Assembly (NCBI RefSeq): GCF_016583795.1
Contig: NZ_NRRS01000018.1
Span: forward strand, 1-61,212
DNA from: Rhabdochromatium marinum
GTDB lineage: Bacteria; Pseudomonadota; Gammaproteobacteria; Chromatiales; Chromatiaceae
Length of the DNA: 61,212 nucleotides
Direction: 5' to 3'
The notes beneath the pieces are model-generated. The model was not told the origin of the DNA, ran no database searches, and saw only the letters and a list, made by a program, of their open reading frames with translations. This document shows, in pieces, positions 45,777-58,648 of the stretch (positions within the stretch are counted from its first letter, which is position 1; every line of letters begins with the position of its first letter). The position numbers and the translations under genes were made by a program.

Positions 45777-47224
45777 ACCAAGCCTGTCCACTGCAATTGG
45801 TACAGACGCACAGCGCCGCTAGCATGGGGCGCATCCGTCGCCTGCATTTCGTCGGCATCGGCGGTGCTGGGATGAGCGGCATTGCCGAGCTGATGCTCAA
45901 CCTGGGCTATCAGGTGCAAGGCTCGGATCGGCGCGCCGGTGCTGTGACCGAGCGCCTGGAGCGCCTGGGCGCCGAGGTGTTCATCGGTCACCGCGCCGAG
46001 CAGGTGTTTGGCGTGGATGCCGTGGTGGTCTCGACCGCCATCAGCACTGAAAACCCAGAACTCGAAACCGCGCGCGCGGCGCGTATCCCCATTGTCCGCC
46101 GCGCCGAAATGCTGGCTGAGCTGATGCGCTTCTATTACGGCGTCGCGGTGGCGGGCACCCATGGCAAGACCACCACCACCAGCCTGATTGCCAGCATTCT
46201 CGGCGAAGCAGAGCTGGATCCGACCTTCGTGATTGGCGGCCTGCTCAACAGCGCCGGCAGCCATGCGCGCCTGGGCAGCAGCAAATTCCTTATCGCCGAG
46301 GCCGATGAAAGCGATGCCTCCTTCCTGCTGTTGCAGCCGATGATGGCAGTGGTCACCAACATCGATGCTGATCACATGACCACCTATGGCAACGATTTTG
46401 CCCGCCTGAGCGCGACCTTTGTCGAATTTCTGCATCACCTGCCGTTTTACGGGCTCGCCGTTCTGTGTGCAGATGATCCACAGATCGCGAACATCCAGGC
46501 GCAGGTGGCACGGCCAGTACGCACCTATGGCACCGGGAGCAAGGCAGATCTGCGCGCCCTCAATATCCAGCATCAGGCCGGGCGCATGCATTTTCTCGTG
46601 CAGGATCGTGACTCAGGTCTCGAATTGCCGATTGAACTTAATCTGCCAGGCCAGCACAATGTTCTCAACGCTTTGGCCGCCATTACTGTGGCGCTTGAGC
46701 ATCAGGTACCGCCGACGGCGATTCAATCCGCCTTGGCGCGCTTCCAGGGCATTGGGCGACGCTTTGTTGTTAAGGACTTGCATACGACCACCGACCAGGC
46801 CATCACACTGATTGATGATTATGGTCATCACCCGCGCGAACTGGCGGCAACTCTGAGCGCCACGCGCCAGGGCTGGCCGGGGCGACGCTTGGTACTGATC
46901 TTTCAGCCGCATCGCTACACCCGCACTCAGGAGCAATTCGATGACTTTGTGCAAGTGCTGTCCGAGGTTGATGTCTTACTGCTGTGCGAGGTGTATCCGG
47001 CCGGCGAACAACCGCTGCCGGGTGCCGATGGGCGCAGCCTGAGCCGCTCGATTCGTGCCCGCGGGCAGGTTGATCCGGTGTTCGTGCCGGATCTCGACGA
47101 AGTGCCCGAGCGGCTGGCGCATCTGCTCAACGACGGTGACATGGTGCTGATCAGTGGCGCCGGTGATATTGGCACCCTGGCGGCGCGCCTGACACGCGAC
47201 TGGTCGCAGGAGCAGGCCGCATGA
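45773..47224 (+). CDS. murC: UDP-MurNAc L-alanine ligase
   Basis: MurC attaches L-alanine to UDP-MurNAc, the first peptide step. [17 protein letters not shown] (~25) is the nucleotide motif, [16 protein letters not shown] (~127) the ATP loop, and [11 protein letters not shown] (~346) the C-terminal catalytic motif. The 483 residues are normal. It overlaps murG and murB by 4 bases each. Confidence 0.97.
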   Translation: MNQACPLQLVQTHSAASMGRIRRLHFVGIGGAGMSGIAELMLNLGYQVQGSDRRAGAVTERLERLGAEVFIGHRAEQVFGVDAVVVSTAISTENPELETARAARIPIVRRAEMLAELMRFYYGVAVAGTHGKTTTTSLIASILGEAELDPTFVIGGLLNSAGSHARLGSSKFLIAEADESDASFLLLQPMMAVVTNIDADHMTTYGNDFARLSATFVEFLHHLPFYGLAVLCADDPQIANIQAQVARPVRTYGTGSKADLRALNIQHQAGRMHFLVQDRDSGLELPIELNLPGQHNVLNALAAITVALEHQVPPTAIQSALARFQGIGRRFVVKDLHTTTDQAITLIDDYGHHPRELAATLSATRQGWPGRRLVLIFQPHRYTRTQEQFDDFVQVLSEVDVLLLCEVYPAGEQPLPGADGRSLSRSIRARGQVDPVFVPDLDEVPERLAHLLNDGDMVLISGAGDIGTLAARLTRDWSQEQAA

Positions 47225-48129
47225 GTTTGTACGACAGCACTGAGTCCCCACCCTGGCGCGGAGAACTCAGATGCAACGAACCCCTGGCCCGACACAACAG
47301 TTGGCGTGTCGGAGGGCCGGCCGCGCGCCTGTATCGACCGACGGATGCCGAGGATCTGGCCGTCTTTTTGCGCCAGCTCGACCCTCGCGAACCGCTGGAA
47401 TGGATTGGACTTGGCAGCAATCTGCTGGTGGCGGATGCCGGTTTTGCCGGCACCCTGATTCAAACCCAGGGCTGTCTAACTGGGCTGCGCTGCCTGGAGG
47501 ACGGTGCGCTGCATGCCGAAGCCGGTGTCGCCAGTGCCAAAGCGGCGCGCTGTGCCGTGCACCATGGATTGAGCGGACTTGAATTTCTCGCCGGAATTCC
47601 CGGCACCATCGGCGGAGCGCTGGCCATGAACGCCGGCGCCTGGGGCGCAGAAATTTGGGATTTTGTCACTGAAGTGACCACTATTGATCGCTACGGAGCC
47701 ACCCATGAACGTCAACCGGGGGATTTTCAGGTCGGATATCGTTCGGTGCAGGGGCCGCCGGGTGAATGGTTTCTGGCTGTTCAATTGCATCTGACCACCG
47801 GCGATCCTGCTGTGGGTGCGGCGCGGATCAGGGATCTGTTGGCGCGGCGTTCAGCGACCCAACCGATTGGCCAGGCCAGTTGCGGATCGGTGTTTCGCAA
47901 TCCACCGGGCGATCATGCGGCACGCCTGATTGATGCTGCAGGTCTCAAGGGGCTGCAAATCGGTGGTGCCATGGTATCGGACCAGCACGCCAACTTTATT
48001 ATCAATCGCGGCGCTGCCAGTGCCGCAGATATTCATGCCCTCATCAAGCGGGTGGCGGATGTGGTTGAACAGACCTATGACATTCGGCTGATTCCCGAAG
48101 TACGGTGCATTGGAGGAGAACCGCAATGA
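47221..48129 (+). CDS. murB: UDP-N-acetylenolpyruvoylglucosamine reductase, type II
   Basis: MurB reduces the enolpyruvyl group to make UDP-MurNAc, using FAD and NADPH. The 302 residues include the FAD-binding stretch [17 protein letters not shown] (~65), [18 protein letters not shown] (~128) and SCGSVFRNP (~220) with the catalytic Ser. The short length and lack of the extra loop of E. coli MurB (342 residues) place it in the type II group. It lies between murC and ddl, overlapping both. Confidence 0.95.
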   Translation: MSLYDSTESPPWRGELRCNEPLARHNSWRVGGPAARLYRPTDAEDLAVFLRQLDPREPLEWIGLGSNLLVADAGFAGTLIQTQGCLTGLRCLEDGALHAEAGVASAKAARCAVHHGLSGLEFLAGIPGTIGGALAMNAGAWGAEIWDFVTEVTTIDRYGATHERQPGDFQVGYRSVQGPPGEWFLAVQLHLTTGDPAVGAARIRDLLARRSATQPIGQASCGSVFRNPPGDHAARLIDAAGLKGLQIGGAMVSDQHANFIINRGAASAADIHALIKRVADVVEQTYDIRLIPEVRCIGGEPQ

Positions 48130-49082
48130 CCCCTCAGGAAGCTGCTGCCTTCGGCAAGGTCGCCGTCCTCATGGGCGGGCGCTCGGCGGAACGGTCGATC
48201 TCCCTTAAAAGTGGTGAGGCGGTGCTGGCAGCCCTGCACGAACTGGGTGTGGATGCGCATGCCCTGGACCCGGCCGATCAACAGGTACTGACGCAGCTGG
48301 AACACGGCAGCTTTGACCGCGCCTTTATTATTCTGCACGGTCGGGGTGGCGAGGATGGCCAGATTCAGGGGGCGCTCGATACGCTGGGTCTGCCCTATAC
48401 TGGATCAGGCGTGCTCGGTTCAGCCATCAGCATGGACAAGGTCCGCACCAAGCGCATCTGGGCCGGCAGCGGTCTGCCGACGGCGGACTTTGCCGTCGTG
48501 CGTGAGGCGGGCGATCTGGAAGCGGCCGCCGCGCTCGGTTTTCCCTTGATGATCAAGCCAGCGCGTGAAGGCTCCAGTCTGGGCATGGCACGCGCCGATT
48601 CGCGTGCCGAACTGGCGAGCGCCTGTGAGGCGGCCGCCGCTTACGATGCCGAGGTGGTTGTTGAAACCTGGCTGACCGGTGCCGAGTACACCTGCGCCAT
48701 CGTCGCTGGCGAAACCCTGCCGCTGATTCGCCTTGAAACGCCCAATGTTTTCTATGATTTTCAAGCGAAATATCAAACCGATACCACTCGTTATCACTGC
48801 CCCTGCGGCTTGCCCGCCGCACTTGAGGCGGACTATCGCCAGCTGTGCTGGCGTGCGTTCGAGGCCGTCGGCGCCAGCGGCTGGGGACGGGTGGATTTTA
48901 TGCTCGATGCGGCCGGTCAGCCACGACTGCTAGAAGTCAATACCGTACCCGGCATGACCGATCACAGCTTGGTGCCTATGGCCGCCGCCGTGCAGGGGCT
49001 GGATTTTCAAGCGCTGGTGGCACGGGTATTACAAACGAGTAAACCATGGCCAATCCCGCCGACCGCAACTACTACAGCCTGA
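48126..49082 (+). CDS. ddl: D-alanine-D-alanine ligase
   Basis: Ddl makes the D-Ala-D-Ala dipeptide used by MurF. The 318 residues show the ATP-grasp order: VLMGGRSAERSISLKSG (~15), HGRGGEDGQIQGALD (~68), GFPLMIKPAREGSSLGM (~138) and LLEVNTVPGMTDHSL (~270) with metal ligands. ATG 48126 overlaps the murB stop. Its last 37 bases overlap ftsQ. Confidence 0.96.
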   Translation: MTPQEAAAFGKVAVLMGGRSAERSISLKSGEAVLAALHELGVDAHALDPADQQVLTQLEHGSFDRAFIILHGRGGEDGQIQGALDTLGLPYTGSGVLGSAISMDKVRTKRIWAGSGLPTADFAVVREAGDLEAAAALGFPLMIKPAREGSSLGMARADSRAELASACEAAAAYDAEVVVETWLTGAEYTCAIVAGETLPLIRLETPNVFYDFQAKYQTDTTRYHCPCGLPAALEADYRQLCWRAFEAVGASGWGRVDFMLDAAGQPRLLEVNTVPGMTDHSLVPMAAAVQGLDFQALVARVLQTSKPWPIPPTATTTA

Positions 49083-49888
49083 TCGCCGCCGGTCTCAATC
49101 GCGATACCCCCAAACGCCCCCTAGTCATGGGGGTAACGACCGAAGTGCTGCTGATGCGCCTGTTTATGGCGCTGCTGCTGTTCGTGGTGCTAGCCGCGGG
49201 CCTGTGGCTGGCAGTTGAATGGGAGCCGCGGATTCTGCCTATCCGCGCGGTCCGGGTCGATGGGGAAATCCGCAGCCTCTCGCGCCAGGCGCTGCAAGAG
49301 CAGGTGGCGAATCATCTGACCGGCGGCATTCTGTCGCAGAATTTGGATGACCTGCGCGAGCAGGTCGAGGCTCTGCCCTGGGTGCACAGCGCCAGCTTGA
49401 AGCGTGTATGGCCAGATCGACTGATGCTTGCGGTCAGCGAACATGAAGCCATCGCCCGCTGGGGTGATGATGGTCTGGTCACCCGCGAAGGCCTAGTGTT
49501 CCACCCGCGTGATCGACGAGTGCCGGCCGGGTTGCCGCGCCTGTCAGGACCGGATGCACAGGCGCCCGCAGTGGTTGAGCGACTGCAGCGCTGGCAGATG
49601 CGCCTGGCTGACCTCGGACTCCTGATCGATGCGCTGAGCTGTGACCGGCGCGGCGACTGGACGCTGGAACTGCTGGGCGGCCCCGTGCTGCACTTTGGTA
49701 CCGAACAACTTGAGCAGCGCTTTGCCCGCCTGCTTGCAGCCTTTCCGCGCATTGAATCCGTGGCCCTGCCGCAACGGATCGATCTGCGTTATAGCAATGG
49801 TCTCGCGGTGCTGTGGGGCACCGACAGGGATAGCGAGTTTCAGGCGCGAGGCAAGAAGCGCATGGCCGCCGTCAACGAACAGCGATAG
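49046..49888 (+). CDS. ftsQ: Cell division protein FtsQ
   Basis: FtsQ is the bitopic hub of the FtsQLB division complex. The 280 residues have a cytoplasmic tail, one helix (~36-55, LFMALLLFVVLAAGLWLAV), a POTRA domain (~65-135, starting IRAVRVDGEIRSLSRQAL) and a beta domain with VWPDRLMLAVSEHEAIARW. ATG 49046 lies inside ddl; a start nearer 49127 would still keep the helix, so the N-terminus is not certain. ftsA follows 12 bases on. Confidence 0.93.
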   Translation: MANPADRNYYSLIAAGLNRDTPKRPLVMGVTTEVLLMRLFMALLLFVVLAAGLWLAVEWEPRILPIRAVRVDGEIRSLSRQALQEQVANHLTGGILSQNLDDLREQVEALPWVHSASLKRVWPDRLMLAVSEHEAIARWGDDGLVTREGLVFHPRDRRVPAGLPRLSGPDAQAPAVVERLQRWQMRLADLGLLIDALSCDRRGDWTLELLGGPVLHFGTEQLEQRFARLLAAFPRIESVALPQRIDLRYSNGLAVLWGTDRDSEFQARGKKRMAAVNEQR

Positions 49889-49900
49889 AGCCTAGGAATT

Positions 49901-51130
49901 ATGTCGAGACGCAAAGAAAATCTCGTGGTTGGCCTGGATATTGGCACCTCGAAAGTGGTTGCCTTGGTCGGTGAAGTCAAAACCGATGACAGCATTGAGA
50001 TTGTCGGCCTGGGAACCCATCCATCCCGCGGCCTGAAAAAGGGTGTGGTGGTGGATATTGAGTCCACGGTACAAGCGATACAGCGTGCCATCGAAGAGGC
50101 CGAGCTGATGGCTGGCTGCGAGATCAACTCGGTGAACGCCGGCATTTCCGGCAGTCATATCGGGAGTCGCAACTCCGATGGGGTCACAGCCATCAAGGAG
50201 CATGAAGTCGGACAGGGTGATATTGATCGAGTGATCGATGCCGCGCGCGCGGTGCCAATTCCCGCCGATCAGAAAATTCTCCACATCCTGCCGCAGGAAT
50301 TTCTGATTGATAATCAGGAGGGCATTCGCGAGCCGGTGGGTATGTGCGGCGTGCGGCTGGAAGCGCGTGTACATATTATCACTGGAGCCGTCAGTGCTGC
50401 GCAGAATATTGTCAAGTGCATCCGCCGTTGCGGGCTAGATGTGGATGATCTGGTGCTCGATCAACTGAGTTCCAGCTATTCGGTGTTGACCGAAGACGAA
50501 AAAGAACTCGGCGTTTGCCTGATCGATATCGGCGGCGGCACCACCGATCTGGCAGTCTTTACCGATGGCGCCATTCGTCACACGGCCGTGGTACCCATTG
50601 CCGGGGATCAGGTCACCAATGATATCGCGGTGGCGCTTCGCACACCGATTCATCATGCCGAATCCATCAAAATCAACTATGGCCGTGTCCAGAGCGAAGC
50701 CGCAGGAGGTGATAGTATCGAGGTACCAAGTATTGGTGATCGTCCTGCGCGTCAACTCTCACGCCACACCCTGACCAACGTGGTGGAGCCGCGCTACGAG
50801 GAGTTGCTCGGTTTGCTGCAAGGCGAATTACGCCATAGCGGCTTTGAGGATCTGGTGCCGGGTGGCGTGGTACTGACCGGCGGCAGCGCCAAGATGAAAG
50901 GCCTGGTCGAACTAGCCGAGTCAGTGTTTCAGATGCCGGTGCGCATCGGAGTGCCACAATATTTCACCGGACTCGAGGAACGTCTGAAGGATCCGGTCTA
51001 TTCCACCGGGATCGGGCTTCTGATCTACGCCAAGCAACACAGATTCGAGACCCATCCTGAGTATCACGAAGCTCATGGCGTCGGTGCAGTCTGGCACAAA
51101 TTTCGCTCCTGGTTGAGTGGCGATTTCTAG
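49901..51130 (+). CDS. ftsA: Cell division protein FtsA
   Basis: FtsA is an actin-like ATPase that tethers FtsZ to the membrane. The 409 residues contain the phosphate-1 motif VVGLDIGTSKVVALVGE (~8), phosphate-2 CLIDIGGGTTDLAVF (~205) and adenosine motif GGVVLTGGSAKMKG (~325). The C-terminal amphipathic helix (HKFRSWLSGDF) is the membrane-targeting sequence. It lies directly upstream of ftsZ with an 85-base gap that may hold further regulation. Confidence 0.97.
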   Translation: MSRRKENLVVGLDIGTSKVVALVGEVKTDDSIEIVGLGTHPSRGLKKGVVVDIESTVQAIQRAIEEAELMAGCEINSVNAGISGSHIGSRNSDGVTAIKEHEVGQGDIDRVIDAARAVPIPADQKILHILPQEFLIDNQEGIREPVGMCGVRLEARVHIITGAVSAAQNIVKCIRRCGLDVDDLVLDQLSSSYSVLTEDEKELGVCLIDIGGGTTDLAVFTDGAIRHTAVVPIAGDQVTNDIAVALRTPIHHAESIKINYGRVQSEAAGGDSIEVPSIGDRPARQLSRHTLTNVVEPRYEELLGLLQGELRHSGFEDLVPGGVVLTGGSAKMKGLVELAESVFQMPVRIGVPQYFTGLEERLKDPVYSTGIGLLIYAKQHRFETHPEYHEAHGVGAVWHKFRSWLSGDF

Positions 51131-51215
51131 AATTTTTTTGTCGCTGGAGCCGTCGCTTTAAAGACAAGATACTTTAATGAACCATCTTAAATTTTCACGC
51201 AAAGAGAGAACTGCT

Positions 51216-52388
51216 ATGCCTTTTGAATTAATAGACGACCAAGCTCAAACCGCAGTCATCCGAGTCATCGGGATTGGCGGTGGTGGCGGCAATGCCATCA
51301 ATCACATGGTGGCGTCTGATATCGAAGGCGTCGAATTCATCTGCGCCAACACCGATGCCCAAGCACTGGAAAACTCCAATGTAAAAACCATCCTGCAACT
51401 CGGCACCGATATTACCAAGGGATTGGGCGCCGGCGCCGATCCGGCGGTGGGACGCACGGCCGCTGAAGAGGATCGTGACCGTATCAAAGACGCCCTCGAA
51501 GGCGCTGACATGGTATTCATCACCGCTGGCATGGGCGGCGGTACCGGCACTGGAGCCGCCCCTGTGGTAGCACAGATTGCGCGTGAACTGGGCATTCTGA
51601 CCGTAGCCGTGGTCACCAAACCCTTCCCCTTCGAAGGCGCCAAGCGCCGCAAGGTGGCAGATCAGGGTATTGAGGAGCTGGCCAAGTCTGTGGATTCGCT
51701 AATCACCATCCCGAACGAAAAACTCCTCGCCGTGTTGGGCCGGGAAATGACCCTGCTCAACGCCTTTAGTGCCGCCAATGATGTGTTGCGCAACGCCACC
51801 CAGGGCATTGCCGAACTCATCACCCGCCCGGGACTTATCAATGTTGACTTTGCTGACGTCAAGACGGTCATGACGGAAATGGGCGTGGCCATGATGGGCA
51901 CCGGAGCGGCCAGTGGTGATGAGCGCGCGCGCGAAGCGGCGGAAGCCGCCATTAACAGCCCCTTGCTGGAGGATATTGATCTGTCCGGCGCGCGCGGCAT
52001 TCTAGTCAACATCACCGCTGGCAGCTCACTGACAATCGGCGAATTCACCGAAGTCGGCGATACCGTGCGGGATTTCGCCGATGATGATGCAACTGTGGTT
52101 GTGGGTACAGTTATCGACACCAGCATGGACAAAGAGATGCGCGTGACCGTGGTGGCCACCGGACTGGGTGCGCGTGCCGCCGCCGCGCGGGCGGAGCAGC
52201 CGAAGATGCGCCTGGTTTCCAATGAACGCGATCGCGCCACACCACCGGATTATCGCGACATGGATCAGCCAGCCTTCATTCGCAACAAACGCGCAGCCGC
52301 CAATGCCGCCGCCAGCGAGCAGGGATCGGCTGCCGCCGATCTGGATTACCTCGACATTCCCGCCTTTCTGCGACGTCAAGCGGACTAG
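51216..52388 (+). CDS. ftsZ: Cell division protein FtsZ
   Basis: FtsZ is the tubulin-like GTPase that forms the division ring. The 390 residues show VIGIGGGGGNAINHM (~20), the tubulin signature GMGGGTGTGAAPVVA (~104) and the C-terminal peptide LDYLDIPAFLRRQAD that binds FtsA and ZipA, after a ~50-residue linker. ATG 51216 is chosen because it gives the usual short start MPFELID and has a GAGAG about nine bases upstream; the frame is open from 51177. Confidence 0.98.
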   Translation: MPFELIDDQAQTAVIRVIGIGGGGGNAINHMVASDIEGVEFICANTDAQALENSNVKTILQLGTDITKGLGAGADPAVGRTAAEEDRDRIKDALEGADMVFITAGMGGGTGTGAAPVVAQIARELGILTVAVVTKPFPFEGAKRRKVADQGIEELAKSVDSLITIPNEKLLAVLGREMTLLNAFSAANDVLRNATQGIAELITRPGLINVDFADVKTVMTEMGVAMMGTGAASGDERAREAAEAAINSPLLEDIDLSGARGILVNITAGSSLTIGEFTEVGDTVRDFADDDATVVVGTVIDTSMDKEMRVTVVATGLGARAAAARAEQPKMRLVSNERDRATPPDYRDMDQPAFIRNKRAAANAAASEQGSAAADLDYLDIPAFLRRQAD

Positions 52389-52396
52389 TCGGACCA

Positions 52397-52488
52397 GCAG
52401 GTTTGAGCGCAACCTGCAGTTAACCATAGCGGCCCGCCATCCGGGGGGTCGGTCAGCGAAGTTGCACGCATGACCGACCCTTTCATTT
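52397..52488 (+). terminator. Two hairpins after ftsZ
   Basis: GCAGGTT (52397-52403) pairs with AACCTGC (52411-52417). GGGTCGGTCA (52446-52455) pairs with TGACCGACCC (52471-52480), which is followed by TTTCATTT. The second is a likely terminator separating the dcw transcript from lpxC. Confidence 0.65.
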
Positions 52489-52663
52489 GCAATCAAGCTG
52501 TCCACAAATACTGTAATTCCCGCCTGGCCAGCCAGCAGCGGAGTGGATGTTTATGTGCTTTTAAGTAACCATCCAATAGCCAACCCGGTTCCAAGTGGCA
52601 CGCCACAGCCACTTGCTATAGGCATGCAAGCGGCTGAAATTCTAAGATTTTCCTAAAGAGCGC

Positions 52664-52692
52664 TTGATTCTTCTTCGGGAAAACCCTAATAT
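52664..52692 (+). promoter_or_regulatory. Sigma-70 promoter of lpxC
   Basis: TTGATT (52664-52669) and TAATAT (52687-52692) are 17 bases apart, leaving a leader of about 155 bases before lpxC. Bases 52489-52663 between the ftsZ terminator and this box show nothing else I can assign. A TATAAAAT about 12 bases further on could be a second -10 box. Confidence 0.65.
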
Positions 52693-52852
52693 GCCACTGG
52701 TATAAAATCAAGGGATGCGGGTGTTCATCCGGTCTTGCGGATTCGGTTTCGTAAGCGACTGATCGGCAGCCCGCTGGCTCGATTCGTCCTATATCAGCAA
52801 GCAATTGGCGACACCACAGGGACCGCCGCAGCAAACGGAGAACCTTAGAGTA

Positions 52853-53764
52853 ATGATCCGGCAGCGAACACTTAAGAATGTCATCCGCGCCACAGGCGTC
52901 GGCTTGCATACCGGCGAGAAAGTCTTTCTCACTCTGTCTCCAGCCGCTCCGGACACCGGCATCCTATTCTGCCGCGATGACCTGCCCGAGCCTGTTGAGA
53001 TCAAGGCGTCTCCGGCCAATGTCGGCGATACCCGCTTATCGACCACCCTAGTGCGCGATGGCGTGCGCATCTCAACGGTGGAACATCTGCTAGCAGCCTT
53101 TGCCGGGCTGGGCATTGATAATGCCTATGTGCGCGTCAGTGCCCCAGAAGTTCCCATCATGGACGGCAGTGCCGGCCCCTTTGTCTTTCTGATTCAATCC
53201 GCCGGCATTGAGGAGCAATCGCGCCCCAAGCGCTTTATTCGCATCAAGCGACGCATTCGCGTCGAAGACGGTGATAAATTCGCCCAGTTTGACCCATTCA
53301 ACGGCTTCAAGGTTTCCTTCAACATTGATTTTGATCATCCGGCGTTTGCATCACGCGAGCAATCGGCCAGCATTAATTTTTCTACAACCTCTTTTGTGAA
53401 AGAAATCAGTCGCGCACGAACCTTCGGTTTTTTGCGTGATATTGAAGCCCTGCGTCAGCAAAATTTGGCACTTGGCGGCACCATGGACAATGCTGTCGTG
53501 GTTGATGATTACCGGGTGCTGAATGAAGAAGGGCTGCGCTACGAAAACGAATTTGTCAAACATAAAATGCTGGATGCCATTGGCGACCTGTACCTGCTAG
53601 GCTATTCGCTGATTGGTGCCTTCCATGGCTATAAGTCCGGTCACGCAATCAATAACCAATTATTATGTGCGCTGCTGGCCAATCAGGATGCCTGGGAAGA
53701 AGTTACTTTTGACGATACGAAAAAGTTGCCCATCAGTTACGCACAACCCGTTCCTGCCGTCTGA
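52853..53764 (+). CDS. lpxC: UDP-3-O-acyl-N-acetylglucosamine deacetylase
   Basis: LpxC is the zinc deacetylase that commits precursor to lipid A. The 303 residues match E. coli Lpx[20 protein letters not shown] (~6-24), [18 protein letters not shown] (~75, zinc His), [10 protein letters not shown] (~190) and [14 protein letters not shown] (~238, zinc His/Asp) are all present. ATG 52853 gives the family start MIRQRTLKN; the frame is open from 52805. It has its own promoter and a long leader. Confidence 0.97.
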   Translation: MIRQRTLKNVIRATGVGLHTGEKVFLTLSPAAPDTGILFCRDDLPEPVEIKASPANVGDTRLSTTLVRDGVRISTVEHLLAAFAGLGIDNAYVRVSAPEVPIMDGSAGPFVFLIQSAGIEEQSRPKRFIRIKRRIRVEDGDKFAQFDPFNGFKVSFNIDFDHPAFASREQSASINFSTTSFVKEISRARTFGFLRDIEALRQQNLALGGTMDNAVVVDDYRVLNEEGLRYENEFVKHKMLDAIGDLYLLGYSLIGAFHGYKSGHAINNQLLCALLANQDAWEEVTFDDTKKLPISYAQPVPAV

Positions 53765-53821
53765 GGAAGCAAGCGCTGTTGCAACGGGAAGAGTTTCCTT
53801 TTGCCGCCTGATCGGCTAACC

Positions 53822-54379
53822 TTACTTTGAATCAGGAATTTCCTCCTCTGGGGATGTTGATATCCCATCAGCGTTAGTCACCATGCCGGCACCCGACGAC
53901 GAACCCGTCTCCAGTGTGCGACGCTGATGGTTAGCAATGCGCTGAAAGCAGGCCGCAAGACGTGTATCAGGCATGCTTTGGGCCGCCTGTTCGAGATGCG
54001 CAGCAGTTGCCGCTGAAATGCGCGCGGCATTGCGCTGCCCTTGTGGCGGCCCCTGAGTTGAGGATCGAACACTTAACAGCGGTGGAGAAACGCGTACCTG
54101 ACACTTTTTGAGCACAAAACCGCGTTGACCCATCACATGTGGAAGCTCTTGAGTGCAGAGCCGAAGTTTTGCTGCCCACACTGGGGAATCGGCGAACAAG
54201 AGTAGGCACTTGTTCTTAATGCTGGCCTGGGAGCAATGATCGCGAACGTCCTGCGGCAGCAGCGGCTTGACGGTTTTGAGCAGTTTTTCGCGCTCGGTGA
54301 GTTCACGCAGCAGCTTATCAAGGATCTGTTGGCGTGGCAGTTTGGCAAGACTTTTGGCTGGTGTGAGTTTCTTTAGCAT
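53822..54379 (-). CDS. dciA: DciA-like (DUF721) helicase-loading protein
   Basis: DciA proteins load the replicative helicase in bacteria that lack DnaC. Residues ~18-100 form the DUF721 domain, with QILDKLLRELTEREKLLKTV and CLLLFADSPVWAAKLRLCTQ. The remaining ~85 residues are low-complexity and poorly conserved. The last ~17 codons (TNADGISTSPEEEIPDSK) coincide with copy B of the hairpin element found in mraZ, so the tail may be a later addition. The minus-strand position between lpxC and the M23 peptidase is usual in gammaproteobacteria. AGGTG lies six bases before ATG. Confidence 0.82.
   Translation of the reverse strand: MLKKLTPAKSLAKLPRQQILDKLLRELTEREKLLKTVKPLLPQDVRDHCSQASIKNKCLLLFADSPVWAAKLRLCTQELPHVMGQRGFVLKKCQVRVSPPLLSVRSSTQGPPQGQRNAARISAATAAHLEQAAQSMPDTRLAACFQRIANHQRRTLETGSSSGAGMVTNADGISTSPEEEIPDSK
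53826..53877 (+). repeat. ~50-base hairpin element, copy B, inside the dciA 3' end
   Basis: Matches copy A (34620-34670) strongly over 53837-53877, ending in the same GCGTTAG. TGGGGAT and ATATCCCA can pair to form the hairpin. On the minus strand it is in frame with dciA and provides its C-terminal residues and almost the stop codon. Confidence 0.65.
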
Positions 54380-54728
54380 GGAGCACCTCTTTGCATAGCC
54401 ACATCGTCTGCCCGGATATTGACAGTAGAGAAATCAGCATGCAGTGATCGACACTTGGCATTGACTTGGAAGCTGAGCCGCCACTGGCGTGTAACAGCCG
54501 CCACCTCCGCCGTCAAAAGATCAAATTCAGACACCGAGATTCCGTCCTGTCGTAATTCTGACGTTTTGCAGTGGATCTACCAGACAAGACAGGATTCCGG
54601 AAGAAACACCAGGAACGTCAGTGGCCTTGGGAACCGCAAAGGCACCGAGGCCCCCTGAACACAATAAGCCAAACACCTCCCTTTAATTGATACACTTTTG
54701 TTGTATGAACCCCATTTCAGGAGAACGT
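54380..54728. other. Divergent intergenic region between dciA and the M23 peptidase
   Basis: 349 bases without a convincing gene. A TTGACA at 54418-54423 reads on the plus strand but has no good -10 at 17 bases. TCCTGTC (about 54546) and GACAGGA (about 54588) are inverted repeats ~35 bases apart. The short ATACA...TGTAT repeat near 54687-54703 lies just before the peptidase gene. Promoters for both neighbours must lie here, and a small RNA is possible but not shown. Confidence 0.4.
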
Positions 54729-55649
54729 ATGCGTCGACGTCACCATTTTGCCGCCGAGCAAGGTTTCAGCTCTGTTGTGCTGCTGAGTATTATGCTTACC
54801 AGCCTGATGGCTGGTGGCTTTGGTTACTGGCTGGGCAAATATCGCCTCAGCGATCCGGTTTCAGAGCACCAGCACCTGGCACTCGCCCGCAACCTTGAAA
54901 GCTCGCAGCTCGAACTTGAACAAAAACGGCGCCAGATTCAAGCGCACATTGATACCATCGCCATACGAGTGGCGGAAGTGCAGGCTGAGGTGCTGCGCGT
55001 CAATGCCCTGGGCCAGCGCCTAGTCAAGATGGCAGGTTTAAGCAGCGACGAGTTCGACTTTGAAAACCCAGCTGCCGCTGGGGGACCGGATTACTACAAG
55101 GACGCACCAAACCGCGTATCCGAGGTGGCCCAGGATCTGGCCAAGGTACTGGCGGCCCTGGATGACCGCAAGCGCAAGCTCGGACTGCTGGAAACCCTGA
55201 TTATGGAGCGCGATCTGGTACGGCACAGCATGCCTGAGGGCTGGCCGCTGCGCTCGGGTGGAGTCATTACTTCCGGCTTTGGCTACCGTCGCCATCCCAT
55301 CACCGGGCGGCGCAGTCTGCACAATGGCATCGACATCGCCGCCAAATCAGGCTCTCCCATTGTGGCCATGGCTGATGGTCTGGTGGTGTTTTCCGGTCGC
55401 AAGCAAGGCTATGGGAACATTGTCGAAATTCGCCACGGCAATGGTCTGGAAACCTGGTACGCACACAACAAGCGCAACCTGGTCAAGGAAGGCGATCTAG
55501 TCAAACGCGGTCAGCAAATCGCGGCCCTGGGTTCCACCGGGCGCTCCACTGGACCCCATGTGCATTTCGAGGTGCGCAAGCATGGCAAGCCGGTGAATCC
55601 GAAAGCCTATCTGAATCCGCGCGGCTCGGCACAAATCGCCCACTTATAA
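54729..55649 (+). CDS. M23 family peptidoglycan endopeptidase, membrane-anchored
   Basis: A 306-residue protein with one N-terminal helix (~14-36), a coiled coil (~50-85) and a C-terminal LytM domain (~180-290). The zinc ligands are visible as HNGIDIA (HxxxD) and HVHFEV (HxH), so catalysis is expected, cutting peptide crosslinks in the periplasm. ATG 54729 is preferred because AGGAG lies five bases upstream; ATG 54705 is possible. It lies directly upstream of secA, a usual site in gammaproteobacteria without secM. Confidence 0.88.
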   Translation: MRRRHHFAAEQGFSSVVLLSIMLTSLMAGGFGYWLGKYRLSDPVSEHQHLALARNLESSQLELEQKRRQIQAHIDTIAIRVAEVQAEVLRVNALGQRLVKMAGLSSDEFDFENPAAAGGPDYYKDAPNRVSEVAQDLAKVLAALDDRKRKLGLLETLIMERDLVRHSMPEGWPLRSGGVITSGFGYRRHPITGRRSLHNGIDIAAKSGSPIVAMADGLVVFSGRKQGYGNIVEIRHGNGLETWYAHNKRNLVKEGDLVKRGQQIAALGSTGRSTGPHVHFEVRKHGKPVNPKAYLNPRGSAQIAHL

Positions 55650-55804
55650 AGCCGCCGCTGGCTGCGTTATCGCCGCCCTTCCCACTCGCTTCACTCTGCC
55701 GCCCGCCGTTGTAACCCAAGCTTTAAGCGCCGTCGTGCCATAGCGGCCGGCGTGCGCTTGGCGCTATACTGCTTGTAATTTTGTGCCTCCGTTGAGAATC
55801 ACCT

Positions 55805-58631
<2,827 letters not shown>

Positions 58632-58648
<17 letters not shown>

